Part shown: piece by piece, positions 10,526-21,407 of the stretch | How positions within the stretch are numbered: position 1 is the first letter of the stretch | How the letters are laid out: every line of letters begins with the position of its first letter | Origin: Cyathus striatus | Lineage: Eukaryota > Basidiomycota > Agaricomycetes > Agaricales > Nidulariaceae | Assembly (NCBI GenBank): GCA_025738555.1 | Contig: JAOVFP010000003.1 | Location: 1,054,001-1,118,000, forward strand | Length of the DNA: 64,000 bases | Direction: 5' to 3' | Program-made: the position numbers and the translations under genes | Notes under the pieces: model-generated | Told to the model about the DNA's origin: nothing | The model's database searches: none | The model's input: only the letters and a program-made list of their open reading frames with translations

Positions 10526-10763
10526 ATCAAGCGGAGTTTAACGAGTTCGAAATATCGGTCATTCCCGTATCCCAACTGTTCAGAGCCGCTTTCTCCCAGC
10601 GCATCGTCGAAGATAAGAGTTCCTTTGTAAGTATTTTTTATTTTGCATCATACGGCCTTTCAGGCACTATATTCAATAGTATGTGTCATTATTATATTTT
10701 ATGTATCAGAACACTTCATGGGATATGCATCAGGACTTAACTGGTGATAGAGCCTGTAACTTA

Positions 10764-11028
10764 CTGTACCATTACGATCAACTGTTCAGTCACTTGTCAC
10801 ACAGAGCCGTGAACTTGAACGGAACCCGGATTTATCATGCATCACAACCAAGTCTGAACAGAGGTACAAGAAACTAGGTCAAATTTTGCGAGCGCTCGCT
10901 TCGCTCGCGAGCCTAAATTTGAACAGATTTGGGTTTTGTCACGCATCACACAGGTCATTGAACACAAGGTCCAACTGAACATGGCCGTCACGCAAAAATC
11001 TCGTGAACAGTTGATCGTAATGGTACAG
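10764..11028. mobile_element. 265 bp MITE with 24 bp perfect TIRs and TA duplication
   Basis: CTGTACCATTACGATCAACT (from 10764) and its exact inverse ending at 11028 form 24 bp perfect inverted repeats flanked by TA (10762-10763 and 11029-11030). The TA duplication points to a Tc1/mariner-type non-autonomous element. Near the middle is a GC-rich hairpin, GCGAGCGCTCGCTTCGCTCG followed by CGAGC, at about 10889. The perfect TIRs imply a fairly recent insertion. No second copy was noticed in this window. Confidence 0.8.
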
Positions 11029-11260
11029 TATGTTTGGTTTATATAGCTGCCCCCTTTATGATGCATGCGCATGCGATCCTCGCTTCAACAAGCTTCCCCA
11101 CTGCGGTGTTAAATTTTACACCATGTTCAAATGACACATTGGCTTCCGGGATAACAAAGAAAGGTTGCAAACTGAGCTCACTGTCCAGCACGACGATCGA
11201 ACGCCCACCTTCCCCTTTCCCCATCCCACTTCCTCAGACTCCTTCCGCACAAAACCAAAA

Positions 11261-11965
11261 GTGCCAAGCGATCTAGACCGGTAAGCCTCCCAACCCACGC
11301 ACAACATATCTAACGAACCATTCAGGGCCAGCCAGATAGAACAACTCCAACGATGCGAGCCCATCTCCCAGGAACAAGTCCAACGCCTCTGCCTGAAAGC
11401 GAGGGAGATTCTGATTGAGGAGGGGAATGTGCAGTTGGTTGATTCACCTGTTACTGGGTGCTTTTTCTTTATGTTGTTAGCTTCAAGTCCTTGTTTTGAC
11501 GTTGACGCAGGTGCTTCTCGAGGCCTTATACCCCTACTTACAGCCTCTGGGTCATGTTTGGCATGGGTGCTTACCAGCTTTAGCGGCCCATGTGCTTTTT
11601 CGCTTTTTCGCCTTCTTTTCCCGTTATAAGGCATTCGCTTCTTATTCGTGTTCTCTTCTCTCTTCTATACTGCCCCACTGCGCGTTGTACACCTCAGCTT
11701 CGCCATTCCCTTCTCTGGCGTGATCGTCCTTGGTGACCAGCGATCAGTGAAGACAAGGCTGAGGTTTCTCGTTTTGGATATGCTCTTTCGAAGCTCGCAG
11801 GCTGTGCGATACGTTGTCAGCTTCAAGATGGATGTGCGCCGCAGGAGGATCTTCAATCATACACCGCTCTTAAGCACATCTCTTCCTCTCCCGTCTTCCT
11901 GATTTCTCTGATGCTGATGATGGCCGTTAGGTCGTCCAATCATTACCGGCGAAGAGACAGTTAGC
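11261..11965 (+). pseudogene. Truncated protein phosphatase 4 catalytic-subunit copy
   Basis: This matches the start and end of the intact PP4 gene at 16802-21035. At 11271 the initiator reads GTG where the intact gene has ATG, followed by the same gccaagcgatctagaccg and splice donor. Exon 2 is nearly identical (Ile-Glu-Gln-Leu-Gln-Arg-Cys through Asp-Ser-Pro-Val-Thr, to about 11450). The metal-binding and catalytic exons are missing. From about 11740 to 11965 the sequence resumes similarity to the intact gene's long intron and last two exons, ending in an accggcgaagagac block without the final Glu-Tyr-Phe-Leu. A large internal deletion plus a lost start codon make it non-functional. Confidence 0.75.
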
Positions 11966-12294
11966 TCTACTCAGTTTGGATAGTTCTGTGCAACGTGTAT
12001 CCTTTCTGTCGCTTTTTAGATTTTGGTGCTCTAAACATGCAGATTAGTTGAAACTTGAGATCCATGGATTATTGGGACTGAGCGTAGTGTTTGAACTTTG
12101 AAGGTGAGTTTTGGGTAGCTCGTTCGTTGACGTTGCTTTACCGACCTAATTTTATCTCATTTTGTGTATGTGGTCGGAGCGAGTCGGGCAGCATTGGGTC
12201 TTGATACACAACCTATAGTGTTGATTGCAACACAGGAGAAATGCTATAATATCCAATAAACGTCTTTCAAATTTGAATTCAACTATACCACTTA
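11966..12294. other. Intergenic, nothing recognised
   Basis: AT-rich sequence between the PP4 relic and a MITE. No coding region or repeat is supported. Confidence 0.4.
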
Positions 12295-12457
12295 CACCTT
12301 AGACAAGGGTAAATCGGATCGTTGTAAATATGGTACAGATTTTAGCATATTCAGAATATTGTTCTCACCCCGATGCACAAAATAGCCTTTTTTGGAAGGT
12401 GTGAAAAATTGGGTTGTACCATATTTACCCTGATCCGATTCACTATTGTCTGGGGTG
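12295..12457. mobile_element. 163 bp MITE related to the 6.8 kb CAC-ended element
   Basis: The ends are CACCTTAGACAA... and inverted CACCCCAGACAA..., with long subterminal similarity containing aaatcggatc and gtaaatatggtacaa. They are flanked by a 3-bp TTA duplication (12292-12294 and 12458-12460). The same end sequence (CACCTCAGACAGG, then aaatcggatcagggtaaata) begins the large element at 41673. This is therefore a miniature derivative of the same family, most like CACTA/EnSpm or PIF/Harbinger by its 3-bp duplication. Confidence 0.75.
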
Positions 12458-13106
12458 TTAGGGTGTCTGGTGTCTGGACTTTATTTCGAGAATTTTCGAA
12501 GGTCACAGTAGCTTGTACGTGATGTAATCATGTAATCGGAGCGAGTCGGAAAACACTTAATCGCGACTCGCAATTTATAACATCGGCGAAGGACAACGCT
12601 GAGATATTTAGCTGCTTTGTATATCTGTAGATGTATGTGGTTGAAATATGCTTTCCATATGAGTATCTCATTTGGTGTGCAGGGACTCAGATTCCCATTT
12701 CTACCCATGGGAAAACTTCGCCCAAGATACAGTTGTATCGAAACTGTACAATACATAAAACTTTGTGAACTACTTTATATAGTGTGTATAATGTGAGTGT
12801 CTTCAGCAATAAGAAGATGAGAAATACAGTGTTCCATGAAATGTCCAAGCAAATGGTGTCTACTGCGAACATAATATCAGATATTTAAAAGAAGAAGAAT
12901 TCTTATACACCTGTGAAATAAAATCAAGAGGACCTAGGCTTTGCTTTGGAAAGTAATTCGGCCTTCACTTTGGAGCCCTTTCCCTTCTTCCCTTTTTGCT
13001 ATTCTCTCCACAGCCGTTGGGTGCACGAGGATAAAGGAAATTGGGGTTTCAAAGTTCTTTAAACTTGCGAATCACCTGATCACATATATTTTCATAGTAA
13101 TCCTTT
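12458..13106. other. Intergenic, nothing recognised
   Basis: AT-rich; only short frames without motifs. The part after about 12950 may include the decayed 3' end of the HMG-box gene on the minus strand, since an open, basic, Gly/Lys-rich frame continues near 12960-13060 after a stop. Confidence 0.3.
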
Positions 13107-13968
13107 TCATTCTGGAAGCCATTTAATAACATGACTATTCACATACAAAGAACTATTGCTTGCTTTTGGGAGTGGTTTCCATTCTCTACTCAAAAGCTTG
13201 CTGACTCACCCTGTTTTGAGAGAACTTAGATTGGCCTCCCCAAATTCTTTCCTGCGCCTGGCCGAATAAATCAGGAATGGATTCGTTGGCCTCTTGCCTA
13301 TCTTATTGTTGCTATAAAGATCGGCTAGAAAGTCTTCATCCTCTAGAGTACAACTCTTAGCGGATATTCGAACCAAGAGATGTATCAAACTTGCCTTGGC
13401 TTCCGGGCTCTATCACCGTCCTTGGTGGAATGATGATACCATCTTCGATGTTGTTAATGACTTGTAGACTGGTTGTTGTTATGGTCGATGTGGACGGAAG
13501 AAGGGTTAGATCAATATTGTCGTTCTCAATATCGTATTCGGATTCAAAAACTGTTGAGTCATATAGATTATCTGTAGTTGGATAATATAGAAGCATATCA
13601 ATACGAAAATAATGAGCTTCTTACCACTGCCATTATTTCCTAATGTCATCATATTTCCATCATGCAATAGGCGTTCAAATATTGAAGTCTCATGATTTGC
13701 AGGTGAGACTTGCCTTGTAGAAGGATTCAACGAAGCACCAATGATATTGTAAGGCAGAAAAGGCCTCAGTATGTCATGATTGGATGATTGATAGGTGGGC
13801 GTTGGCTGAGTGTTGTCTTTATAGGATGCAATAATGAGAACTTATAAAGAAAGAAAGACCTGCCAGTCACCTCTTACCTTCCCTATCATTACTCAGTGCC
13901 AGAAAATCATTAGAGAATAGGTATAAACGTCCATATGAATGATAATGATGATATGGATCATATGGCAT
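13107..13968 (-). pseudogene. HMG-box protein gene with an in-frame stop in the HMG domain
   Basis: The start codon is at 13968, followed by a His/Tyr-rich N-terminus. An intron of about 85 nt (GTAAGAGG...AAAG) leads to a Ser/Pro/Asn-rich exon, another intron starts near 13626, and then comes an acidic Ser/Thr-rich exon with Asp-Ile-Glu-Asn-Asp. The last part encodes an HMG-box core: Lys-Arg-Pro-x-Asn-Pro-Phe-Leu-Ile-Tyr, a basic Arg-Arg-Arg-Lys, then, past a TGA at 13206-13208, Val-Ser-Lys-Leu-Leu-Ser-Arg-Glu-Trp-Lys-Pro-Leu in the same frame. That is the usual order of a MATA_HMG-type DNA-binding domain. The TGA falls inside the domain and no plausible intron removes it, so the gene appears inactivated, or there is a sequence error. 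Only the last HMG helix is incomplete. If functional it would be a nuclear DNA-binding regulator. Confidence 0.6.
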
Positions 13969-14750
13969 TATGAGTCAAATGAAAGAACAGAGTGAGTGAT
14001 AAAATGAACGATGTTTCGATTTTTAGTGTTTAGTGGACCCTTGAGGTGTAGTGTCCAATAGGCCCGTGTAATTCAGATGTCACGCAATAAATTGATGACC
14101 AATCGACATTTGTATAGTGCGAGGAAAGACCACGGTCTAATTAGGTATTTACATTTATATACCGCTACAGCCCCATGAATCTACAATGGTAAGAAGACGT
14201 TCGACGCAAAAAGAACAAGCAAAGTGGCGCACCTTTCCTACTACAGAATCCAGCGGATCACCCAAGAGCCTTTTTCAAAGCTTTTCGAAGGTTTACGCGT
14301 ACACGTACGCATTGTGACTTCGTCCGAGCCGGTCTGACTGTGACATATCGCACTCAGTAAAAACGGTCGGTTAAGCGTTGTGGGGTACGGGTAAACGTTT
14401 AGTCCTGTTATATTACTATGCTTAATACCAGTACACAAAACTTGAAGGATTGCGCATGAATACAATAGTCTATGTATGCGACGATAGTTATACAGAGGAA
14501 AGAGATCGAACGTCTTCTTCGTTTCGATCATTTTGTCAGGAGTACACAAGAACTATTATGCGTCTACATGTTGGTTATGCGTAAAGACGGAGCGAGAGGA
14601 CTTCTTAATGTCTATTAATATATATAAAAAGAAGTAAAGGACGCGTAATAACGAGAAACTTTGCCGGCTGTCGCCGGCCTTAGAGTTGACTTATTCAATT
14701 GATGCATTCAATAGCAAACTGCATGGTTCTTTTACTGGCTTACCACCATA
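13969..14750. other. Intergenic between divergent genes
   Basis: This stretch separates the minus-strand HMG-box gene from the plus-strand kinase-like gene and must hold both promoters. An AT-rich run taatatatataaaaagaag lies at about 14616, roughly 130 bp before the kinase-like start, and could act as a TATA region. A gccggctgtcgccggc hairpin lies near 14664. No gene is supported here. Confidence 0.4.
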
Positions 14751-15906
14751 ATGCCCCACGAACCCGAACCTAACCACCGACAAGTAAGACCACCCCACCC
14801 CATCCCTCCCCCCAATCTAACCAAATATAAAAGACATGGGCCTCAATAACCTCCCTGCACATAACCAACCTCGTCTTCAACCCGCACACCGGAGAAACTG
14901 TCCCAGTGACATTGCAGCGCTACGAAGCGATCGAAAAAGACGGCGAACTCGTCGGTTGTGGAGTTTTACCGAAACCGGACTCGAGGGTGTACGAATTGAC
15001 AGTATCCGTCAATGATGTTCTCGGAGAAGGACGATGTGGAATCGTATATGATACTACACTCTCATCACTCCGTGAACATTCACATTCTCACCCCACTTCG
15101 GATGTTATCTATTCCCCTGGCCCGGATCACCTCCCCCCTCTCGTCATCAAAATATCAAATGACTCAGAAGATACGTTTCAGGATATAACACGCGAAGCGT
15201 ACAATTATCGACTTCTTAAACGTCTTTGTGGTATCTCCATCCCGAGATTTTACGGATGGTTCAATTTAATCCTTGATGAAGGCCTCGAATTCGAGGGAGC
15301 TAAAAAGTTGGATGAAGGACAACATGTTCTTTCGGTTTTATTGCTTGAGCGGATGGAGGGTTGTTTGACGTTAAATGAGTCCAAGGACGATATGTTGGTT
15401 TTTATTCTTTTCTTTGTTGCTTAAATGTGTGTATTGACGCGATTATAGAGACGATATCAAAGATATGGTCAGAGACCTTGCGTTAAAACGAATTCTGCAC
15501 GATGATATTCGATATGAGAATCTGATGTACGCTCCTACTTCGCCTCCGGGATATCCTACGGATGAATGCCCGATTCATAAGAAGAGACATAGGTTCCGCG
15601 TTATTGATTTTGAGGCGGCAATGTATGTGCCTGAGAAAACGTCCCGTGAGATTTCGTTGGATCATATGTATCAGGTTAGGTATATTTTTCGTAGGTGATT
15701 ATTTGGGATATGGGTGGTTTAACTAGTTTTATTGTGTTCATTTTATTATTGATTTCTGGTACATATCGAGGAATGAGTTAGGCAACATCAAACAATGTAA
15801 CAATGGACTTCCGAAGCGACAGACACCACCAATTGAAGACATCTATTTGCATACGCAGTATGAAGAGTGGCAGACGCATAAGGAAAGTATTGGATTTGTA
15901 AGATAA
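14751..15906 (+). CDS. Protein kinase-like protein (fungal HxDIRxxN family), intact
   Basis: Four exons join in frame: 14751-14783, 14834-15393, 15449-15674 and 15778-15906, giving about 315 residues. A glycine-rich loop (Leu-Gly-Glu-Gly-Arg-Cys-Gly-Ile-Val-Tyr) lies about 70 residues in, followed by Val-Ile-Lys-Ile with the candidate ATP-binding lysine. An Arg-Phe-Tyr-Gly-Trp-Phe segment and a Leu-Leu-Glu-Arg-Met hinge-like segment follow. The catalytic-loop equivalent is His-Asp-Asp-Ile-Arg-Tyr-Glu-Asn, and the metal-binding motif reads Asp-Phe-Glu instead of Asp-Phe-Gly. These features fit an Agaricomycete-expanded kinase-like family closer to small-molecule kinases than to classic HRD kinases; substrate unknown. 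Damaged relatives lie at 33420 and 35674, and another first exon at 63966. The second-to-third exon junction restores Asp-Asp-Ile-Asp-Asp-Ile. The fourth-exon acceptor could be a few bases upstream. Confidence 0.78.
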
Positions 15907-16801
15907 GAACTAAGATGAACAGATGGAATACTGAGAAGACATATATGTGTGTCTAGTTGCTATGGTACATGATCATTGTGTACCAAAGGTCCGAACAACT
16001 AGAGACAGAAACGCGAGACAGACGTAGACTGTTGTGGAAGGAAGAGTGACGCGGCGCCATCGCGCACTTAATACTAGTAGAACCCACATCTAGTCAAACC
16101 AAATAACTCAGTCAAAAGGCAATGAAAGTAGAATGAAATGCTTCCACTTGCTAAATTCGGTTTCAACATTCTCCCCTATCCTCTGCAAGCCCCAGATCAC
16201 ACTATCGGCAGTATCATTTCCTTCCAAAGATATACTTGCATCTATATAAATTAGCTCTTCTATACGGTTGTCGGCGCGTGCGGTCACCGTTGTGTAGTTT
16301 GGCAGCGGGATTTACAAGTTCAAGTTGCCGGTCACTCGTGCGCAACTGCCACTGGATCACATCATATTTTCTAGGTTAGGTACTGAGATATGTTGCTTCT
16401 GAGACGAGAGTTGGTAGAGTATCGCTGTGGGCGCTGGTAGCATGTCGCTGTCCTGCGTAATTGAAGTGCAAGATCCCTATTATGAGGCCAATTGATATGT
16501 AAGGTCATGGCAGTAGATTGGAGACGCCGAAGTTAGTTATGTTCAGGGAGGTAAATAAATCCCATGTCTTGGATATTTTGGTTAGATTGGAGGGATGGGG
16601 TGGGGTGGGCGTACTTGTCGGTGGTTTGGTTCCAATTTGCTATGAAGCGTGGGAACAATTCCAATTATTTACTACCAACCCCCAGACCAAACAGATCAGT
16701 GTTTCAAACCGCTCACTCACAATCCACCATCCACTATCCACCATCCACCATCCCTCTCCTCCTCCCTCTCCCTCTCCCCCTCCCCTCCTACCCAAAACGC
16801 A
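15907..16801. other. Intergenic, promoter region of the PP4 gene
   Basis: No gene is supported. The last 100 bp before the PP4 start are strongly pyrimidine-rich (ccatccctctcctcctccct), a common feature just upstream of fungal start codons and transcription starts. Confidence 0.4.
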
Positions 16802-19800
16802 ATGCCAAGCGATCTAGACCGGTAAGCCCGCCCACCCCACATCCAACACATCTACCGAACCCCGCTAGCCAGATAGAACAACTGCAACGATGCGAGCCCA
16901 TCTCCGAAGAACAAGTCAAACGCCTCTGCCTGAAAGCGAGGGAGATTCTGATTGAGGAGGGGAATGTGCAGTTGGTTGATTCGCCTGTTACCGTGCGTCG
17001 TTTCTTTTTCGTGTTAAGTGGGGAGGGGGCTGATGTAAGGATGGGGGGTAGATATGCGGTGATATACATGGGCAGTTCTGGGATCTTATGGAACTCTTTC
17101 GCGTAGGTGGCTTTTGTCCAGAGACAAACTACCTCTTTATGGGTGCGTCCTTCCCCCCCTTCCCTCCCCCCCCCCCCTTCCCCTCCTTCTAACCCTGCTC
17201 CCACAGGCGACTTCGTAGACCGCGGCTTCTACAGCGTCGAAACCTTCCTCCTCCTCCTAGCCCTCAAAGTGCGCTACCCAGAACGCATAACCCTAATCCG
17301 AGGAAACCACGAATCGAGACAAATAACCCAAGTCTACGGATTCTACGACGAATGCCAGAGAAAGTACGGGAGTAGCAATGTATGGAGATGGTGTTGTGAG
17401 GTTTTTGATTATTTGGCGCTTGGTGCGATTGTGGATGGACGGGTGTTTTGTGTGCATGGGGGGTTGAGTCCGCATTTGCATTCTATGGATCAGGTATGTG
17501 CTTGGTTTGTGAGGATGGGATGGGATGGGAAGGCTGATGAGAGGTAGATTAGGACGATTGATAGGAAACAGGAGGTTCCCCATGATGGACTTATGTGTGA
17601 TTTATTGTGGAGTGATCCGGATGGTGTGTTTCTTTCTGTCCTATGACTTTGGTACTCATCGAAGATGGTAGATATAAATGGGTGGGGTGTGTCGCCGAGA
17701 GGGGCTGGGTACCTTTTTGGTGCGGATGTTACGAAGGTACGCTGTCTTTCGTTTTTTCACCCTTTGCACTTTCTTCTGTCATGTATTCTTCTTCTCACTC
17801 CACACATCTCGCTCCTTTGCATACCTTCCTTTTCTCCACCTACCCATCTTCTTTATCCACCCCCACGTCAACAGTTTCCCTGCATTCCCGCATTCTCCTT
17901 GCGCCCTTCTTGCGCTTCCCTCCCGCCTCCCTACATCCCGCTCTCATGCGTACTTTCCTTCTCTCCACCTACCCTCCTCCCGTCCACCGTCCTCCCTCAC
18001 CCTACACACCCCCTACCACTCCTTACTCGCCCCCTACCACCTTATCGCCAACCCCCTACCACCACCTCCCTTCACCCTTCATCCCGTATCACTTTTGCTT
18101 TCTCTTCTTCTCTCTTTTGCTTTCTCTTCTCTTCCTCTTCCTCTTCTTTCTCTTTTCTTTATTTACCAATCGTCCGACAGCAATTCAGCCACATGAACGG
18201 AATAGACCTCATAGCGCGCGCCCACCAGCTCGCGATGGAGGGCTACAAGCTCATGTTTGATAATATGATCGTGACGGTGTGGAGTGCACCGAATTATTGT
18301 TATCGGTGAGTTTTCTTTCCTTCCTCCTGCTTCTTATTCTGTGGTTGGTTGTTTGGTTTGGTTTTGGTTTTGGTTTGGGGGTTGGGGGTTGCGTGGGGGG
18401 TTGTAGGTTGGGTTAGGGAGGAGGAGGGTGTTGTACGGCTGGGACCGGGGATCGTCGCGGACTGGGAGAACTGTGGCGAAGGGGTCTTCCCTTGTCCTCT
18501 GAGTGGACGTTGGATGTCAAGACAGCTACATGCGTGCGAATGAAGGCTGGTGGCCTTTGTAGCCTTCCTTCTGCCTTTGCCTGTTGGTAATGGAGAGAGG
18601 GAGGTCTGTACTGCTCGCGAGCGAGCTCTGTATCGCGTGCATATGGTGCCTACGTGTCTGGTCGTCCGGGGTACACCTTACTTGGTCTTCTACGATTTTA
18701 GTCCAGAGCATGGTATGGCATGGTGCTCGTGGGTTGGTCGTGCTAGGTGTACCGACTTTTGGGTGACTGGGGGTGTGCTCTAGCACGCAGTGCGTGGTGT
18801 TTTCTCGTCTCTGGAGAAGAAGAGGGGAGCTGGCGGCGCGCGCGAGAGAGGGGGGGTGATGGGGATATGTGCCCTTCGTCGGCGTGGGCCTGGCTTTTTG
18901 GAGGGGCGGGGAGTTATCTTTCGTCTTTCGGCTCTTTGGTTGTAGAGAGAGCAAGAGAGAGTTCCAAAGCGCGAGGAGTGGGTTTGTTGTCCCGCTATAC
19001 GTCTTTCTCTTCTACGCCACGCGGTTTTTTCTTGATTTGCACCCTTCCTCTCCCGTTTCTTGACTTTGCGTGAATGGGGATTTGACGGAGGATGGGGGGG
19101 TGTGCTGGGTGGAGAGCGGAGGGTGGGTTGTAGGGTGCTGGTGTAACGTGCACATCGCCCATGCGAGATGCGGGTACGAGTGCGCTTCGTCGTCGTGCAT
19201 CTTTGGCCTTCTGGATGTTGGGAGCGTACACCTGCTTGGATGTGGAGAGAGGTTCCCTGAGCAGCCGCTACGCGTCTTCCTCTTTCACGCTATGTCGCTC
19301 TTTTCGATTCGCACCTTCCTCTCCCGCTGGTGTCTTTACCTAGAGCCTGAATGGACTTTGGCTCGGTTGGGATGCGGGGTAGACAACAGGATGGGGTATG
19401 GGATGCTGGTACTTGTGCATGTGTTTCGTATCTGGCGAGATGTGGGTGCAGCTGTACCTTGTCGTTGTGCATAGTGCATAATTCACCTGTATTGCTGTGA
19501 TGATTGGTTCCCCGAGCACAATTACTGGGTTCTACCTCTCCCGCTACACGTCCTGGTCTATGTTGCGCTCCTCTTTTTCGACTCGCACCTTCCTCTCCCG
19601 TTTGTGTCTATCCAGAAGGCGATTTGGACTGTCGGACCTGGTGCACGGGAGGGTGGATAGGGTGGCGTGCGTGGGGTTGTACTGTTTGTGCGTTTACCGT
19701 GCATCAGGTGGGATGTGGCCTGTACCTCCCCTCATGGTTCTTTGCTGCTATATCTCGGAAGGCCTCGTCTTCCTTTCTTGTTCACGTCGTTTTCTCCCGC

Positions 19801-21035
19801 TCTCGCCCCTTTATCCTGCATTACCCTTTTCCTTTATAATCGCCTTCTGCTCCTGTACACCGCGAAGGTGTCGCCACTGCTGTACATTGGGATGGGCGTG
19901 GAAAGACGATGTGCGGCCCATTGGAACACGTGATGGTCATGATACTGATGGTACAGGCTGCTCTCGTTGAAGCTCGCAGGCTGCGTAATACATTCGTAGC
20001 TTCAGCTTCCGGTTGTGCTGCTGGTGATGCTCGAGCCCCATACCCTCACATTTCGCTTTCTCTTCCGCTTTACCGCGGAAAGCTTCTGAGCACGATGAAT
20101 TCGTAGTCTATGGGTCGTGTTTGGCAGGAGTGGGTGCACGTTATGGGGATTCTTATTTTTTTCGTTCACGTTGGTCTCTCCAGCTTCGTGACTTCCTGTC
20201 GTTCCAGGTGTTTTTCTCTGATCCTGTACCGCTTTTTCTTTCAATCGGACACGTTGATCTCCCCACTTCGTGGCTTCCTCTCGTGTGGGGCGTTTCACTC
20301 TTCGGCTTTGCGCCCGCCTTCCCCCACTTGGCTCATTTGTACCCAGATGTCCACGTTACGATGCGAGAATATGCATAAGCCATGGTCTGCTTGCGCATTT
20401 GATCACGTGACCGTTTCAGTTTCGGACGACGGTGCTGACTGGAGTTTCTCGTTTTTCATCTGCCCTTTCGTGGAAGCCTGCCTGCGGGCTGGAGGCCACG
20501 CTTTGTAGCACTTTTTGTACTGTGGCTAAGGGGGTCCGAGAGATCGGCTAGCCGTGCACGCAGGTGTGAAGTTGGAGATTCGTATGACTAGGCGTGGAAG
20601 CACCCGACACTCCTTACTTTAGAGTGTCTTTGGTGCCTCTTGTAACGTTTATCCTCTGCATTCTTCTGTTTGTGTATCGTAGCAGCTCCTGGGCTCTAGG
20701 GAACTACGTCTGACCAGATGTGTTATTGTGTTCGTTATCTCGGTGTCGGAGGGGGGAGGATGATTTGCTTTTCTTACCACATTCTTTCTTTCTTTTTAGT
20801 TTTCCATCCGTTTCCCAGTTTCACATTTCTAACGCAACACTCTCAGATGCGGAAACATAGCGTCCATCTTAGAATTAGACGAACATCTCGCGCAGGAATA
20901 TAAAGTGTTCAGCCATGCGCCGCTCGTAAGCATTTCTCTTCCTCCTCCCTTTTCTGGTTCCTCCGATGCTGACGATAGTTATAGGACGTTAGATCGATAC
21001 CGGCGAAGAGACCACCTGCGGAGTACTTCTTATAG
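16802..21035 (+). CDS. Serine/threonine protein phosphatase 4 catalytic subunit (PP4c/Pph3)
   Basis: Nine exons sum to 918 nt (305 residues), the normal length for PP4c: 16802-16821, 16869-16992, 17052-17142, 17207-17493, 17548-17623, 17672-17736, 18181-18305, 20847-20925 and 20985-21035. Every phosphoprotein-phosphatase signature is present in order: Gly-Asp-Ile-His-Gly (exon 3), Gly-Asp-Phe-Val-Asp-Arg-Gly, Arg-Gly-Asn-His-Glu-Ser-Arg, His-Gly-Gly-Leu-Ser-Pro (exon 4) and [10 protein letters not shown] (exons 7-8). It ends in Tyr-Phe-Leu, the carboxymethylation tail of PP2A/PP4. Val-Tyr-Gly-Phe-Tyr-Asp-Glu-Cys and the exon 2 wording favour PP4 over PP2A or PP6. PP4 removes phosphate from Ser/Thr in DNA-damage and checkpoint signalling with regulatory subunits, in nucleus and cytosol. 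Oddities are a 2541 nt intron between exons 7 and 8, and at least two broken copies nearby (11261, 61440). Confidence 0.93.
18306..20846 (+). repeat. 2.5 kb PP4 intron containing about 275 bp tandem repeats
   Basis: The intron starts GTGAG after Tyr-Arg and ends CTCAG before Cys-Gly. Blocks such as cgtctt-ctctt...tcgcaccttcctctcccg recur near 18998, 19272 and 19548, spaced 274-276 bp. The intervening sequence is also alignable by eye: tgggatgcgggt... and gtcgttgtgcat. At least three imperfect units are present, with weaker parts on either side. Similar wording (ccgttcgcattgtcctctcccgc, gcgctgtggccaaggaga) recurs in the PP4 relic at 61.4-63.7 kb. The neighbouring introns are 47-60 nt, except the 444 nt pyrimidine-rich intron before exon 7. 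Confidence 0.7.
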
Positions 21036-21154
21036 CGTCCAACTTGTATTCTTTTCTTTGTTACTTTTGTATCTTTAGGTAGTTTAACTTTAAAACTTTT
21101 GGATTTGTTTAGATGCAGAAAGTATTGAATTCAATTCGCGATGCCTGTGTGATA

Positions 21155-21407
21155 TTATGTTCCACTCTGGCGCTCCATGCTTGACTAGGCGCCAACATCT
21201 CTTGATGGTCCCTCATCTGAATCATGGTGTAGATGCCAGCATATTTCTATTTTTGCTCGGCTCTGGGCGTCTCGGACTGTCAAGCGATAGGCTACTTAAA
21301 GCAGTATGACGGGTACAGCATTTGGCAAACACAGCCTCCACAGCATACATATATCGATGAGCCACCTCGTGCTTCATTCAATTCCTCACTACCCTTCTTA
21401 TGAAAAG
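21155..21407 (+). promoter_or_regulatory. Conserved upstream region of YWSLD-family copy A
   Basis: This block is repeated with little change before copy B (30165-30430) and, from about 37270, before copy C. Shared words include gggcgtctcgga, gaggctacttaaagca, acagcatttgg-caaacacagcctcc and cagcatacatat, in the same order and at the same distance from the ATG. Conservation exceeds that of the introns, consistent with a duplicated promoter and leader. The cttaaa word may serve as a TATA-like element. Confidence 0.55.

Noticed and set aside
17643..18309. 200-codon plus-strand frames in pyrimidine-rich sequence
   Set aside because: They overlap the 444 nt PP4 intron and exon 7; low-complexity Pro/Ser/Leu sequence in all three frames shows they are by-products of the C/T tract.
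18349..20508. Many 60-157 codon frames on both strands
   Set aside because: They lie in the PP4 intron, recur with the 275 bp repeat and have no motif; GC-rich sequence lacks stops by chance.
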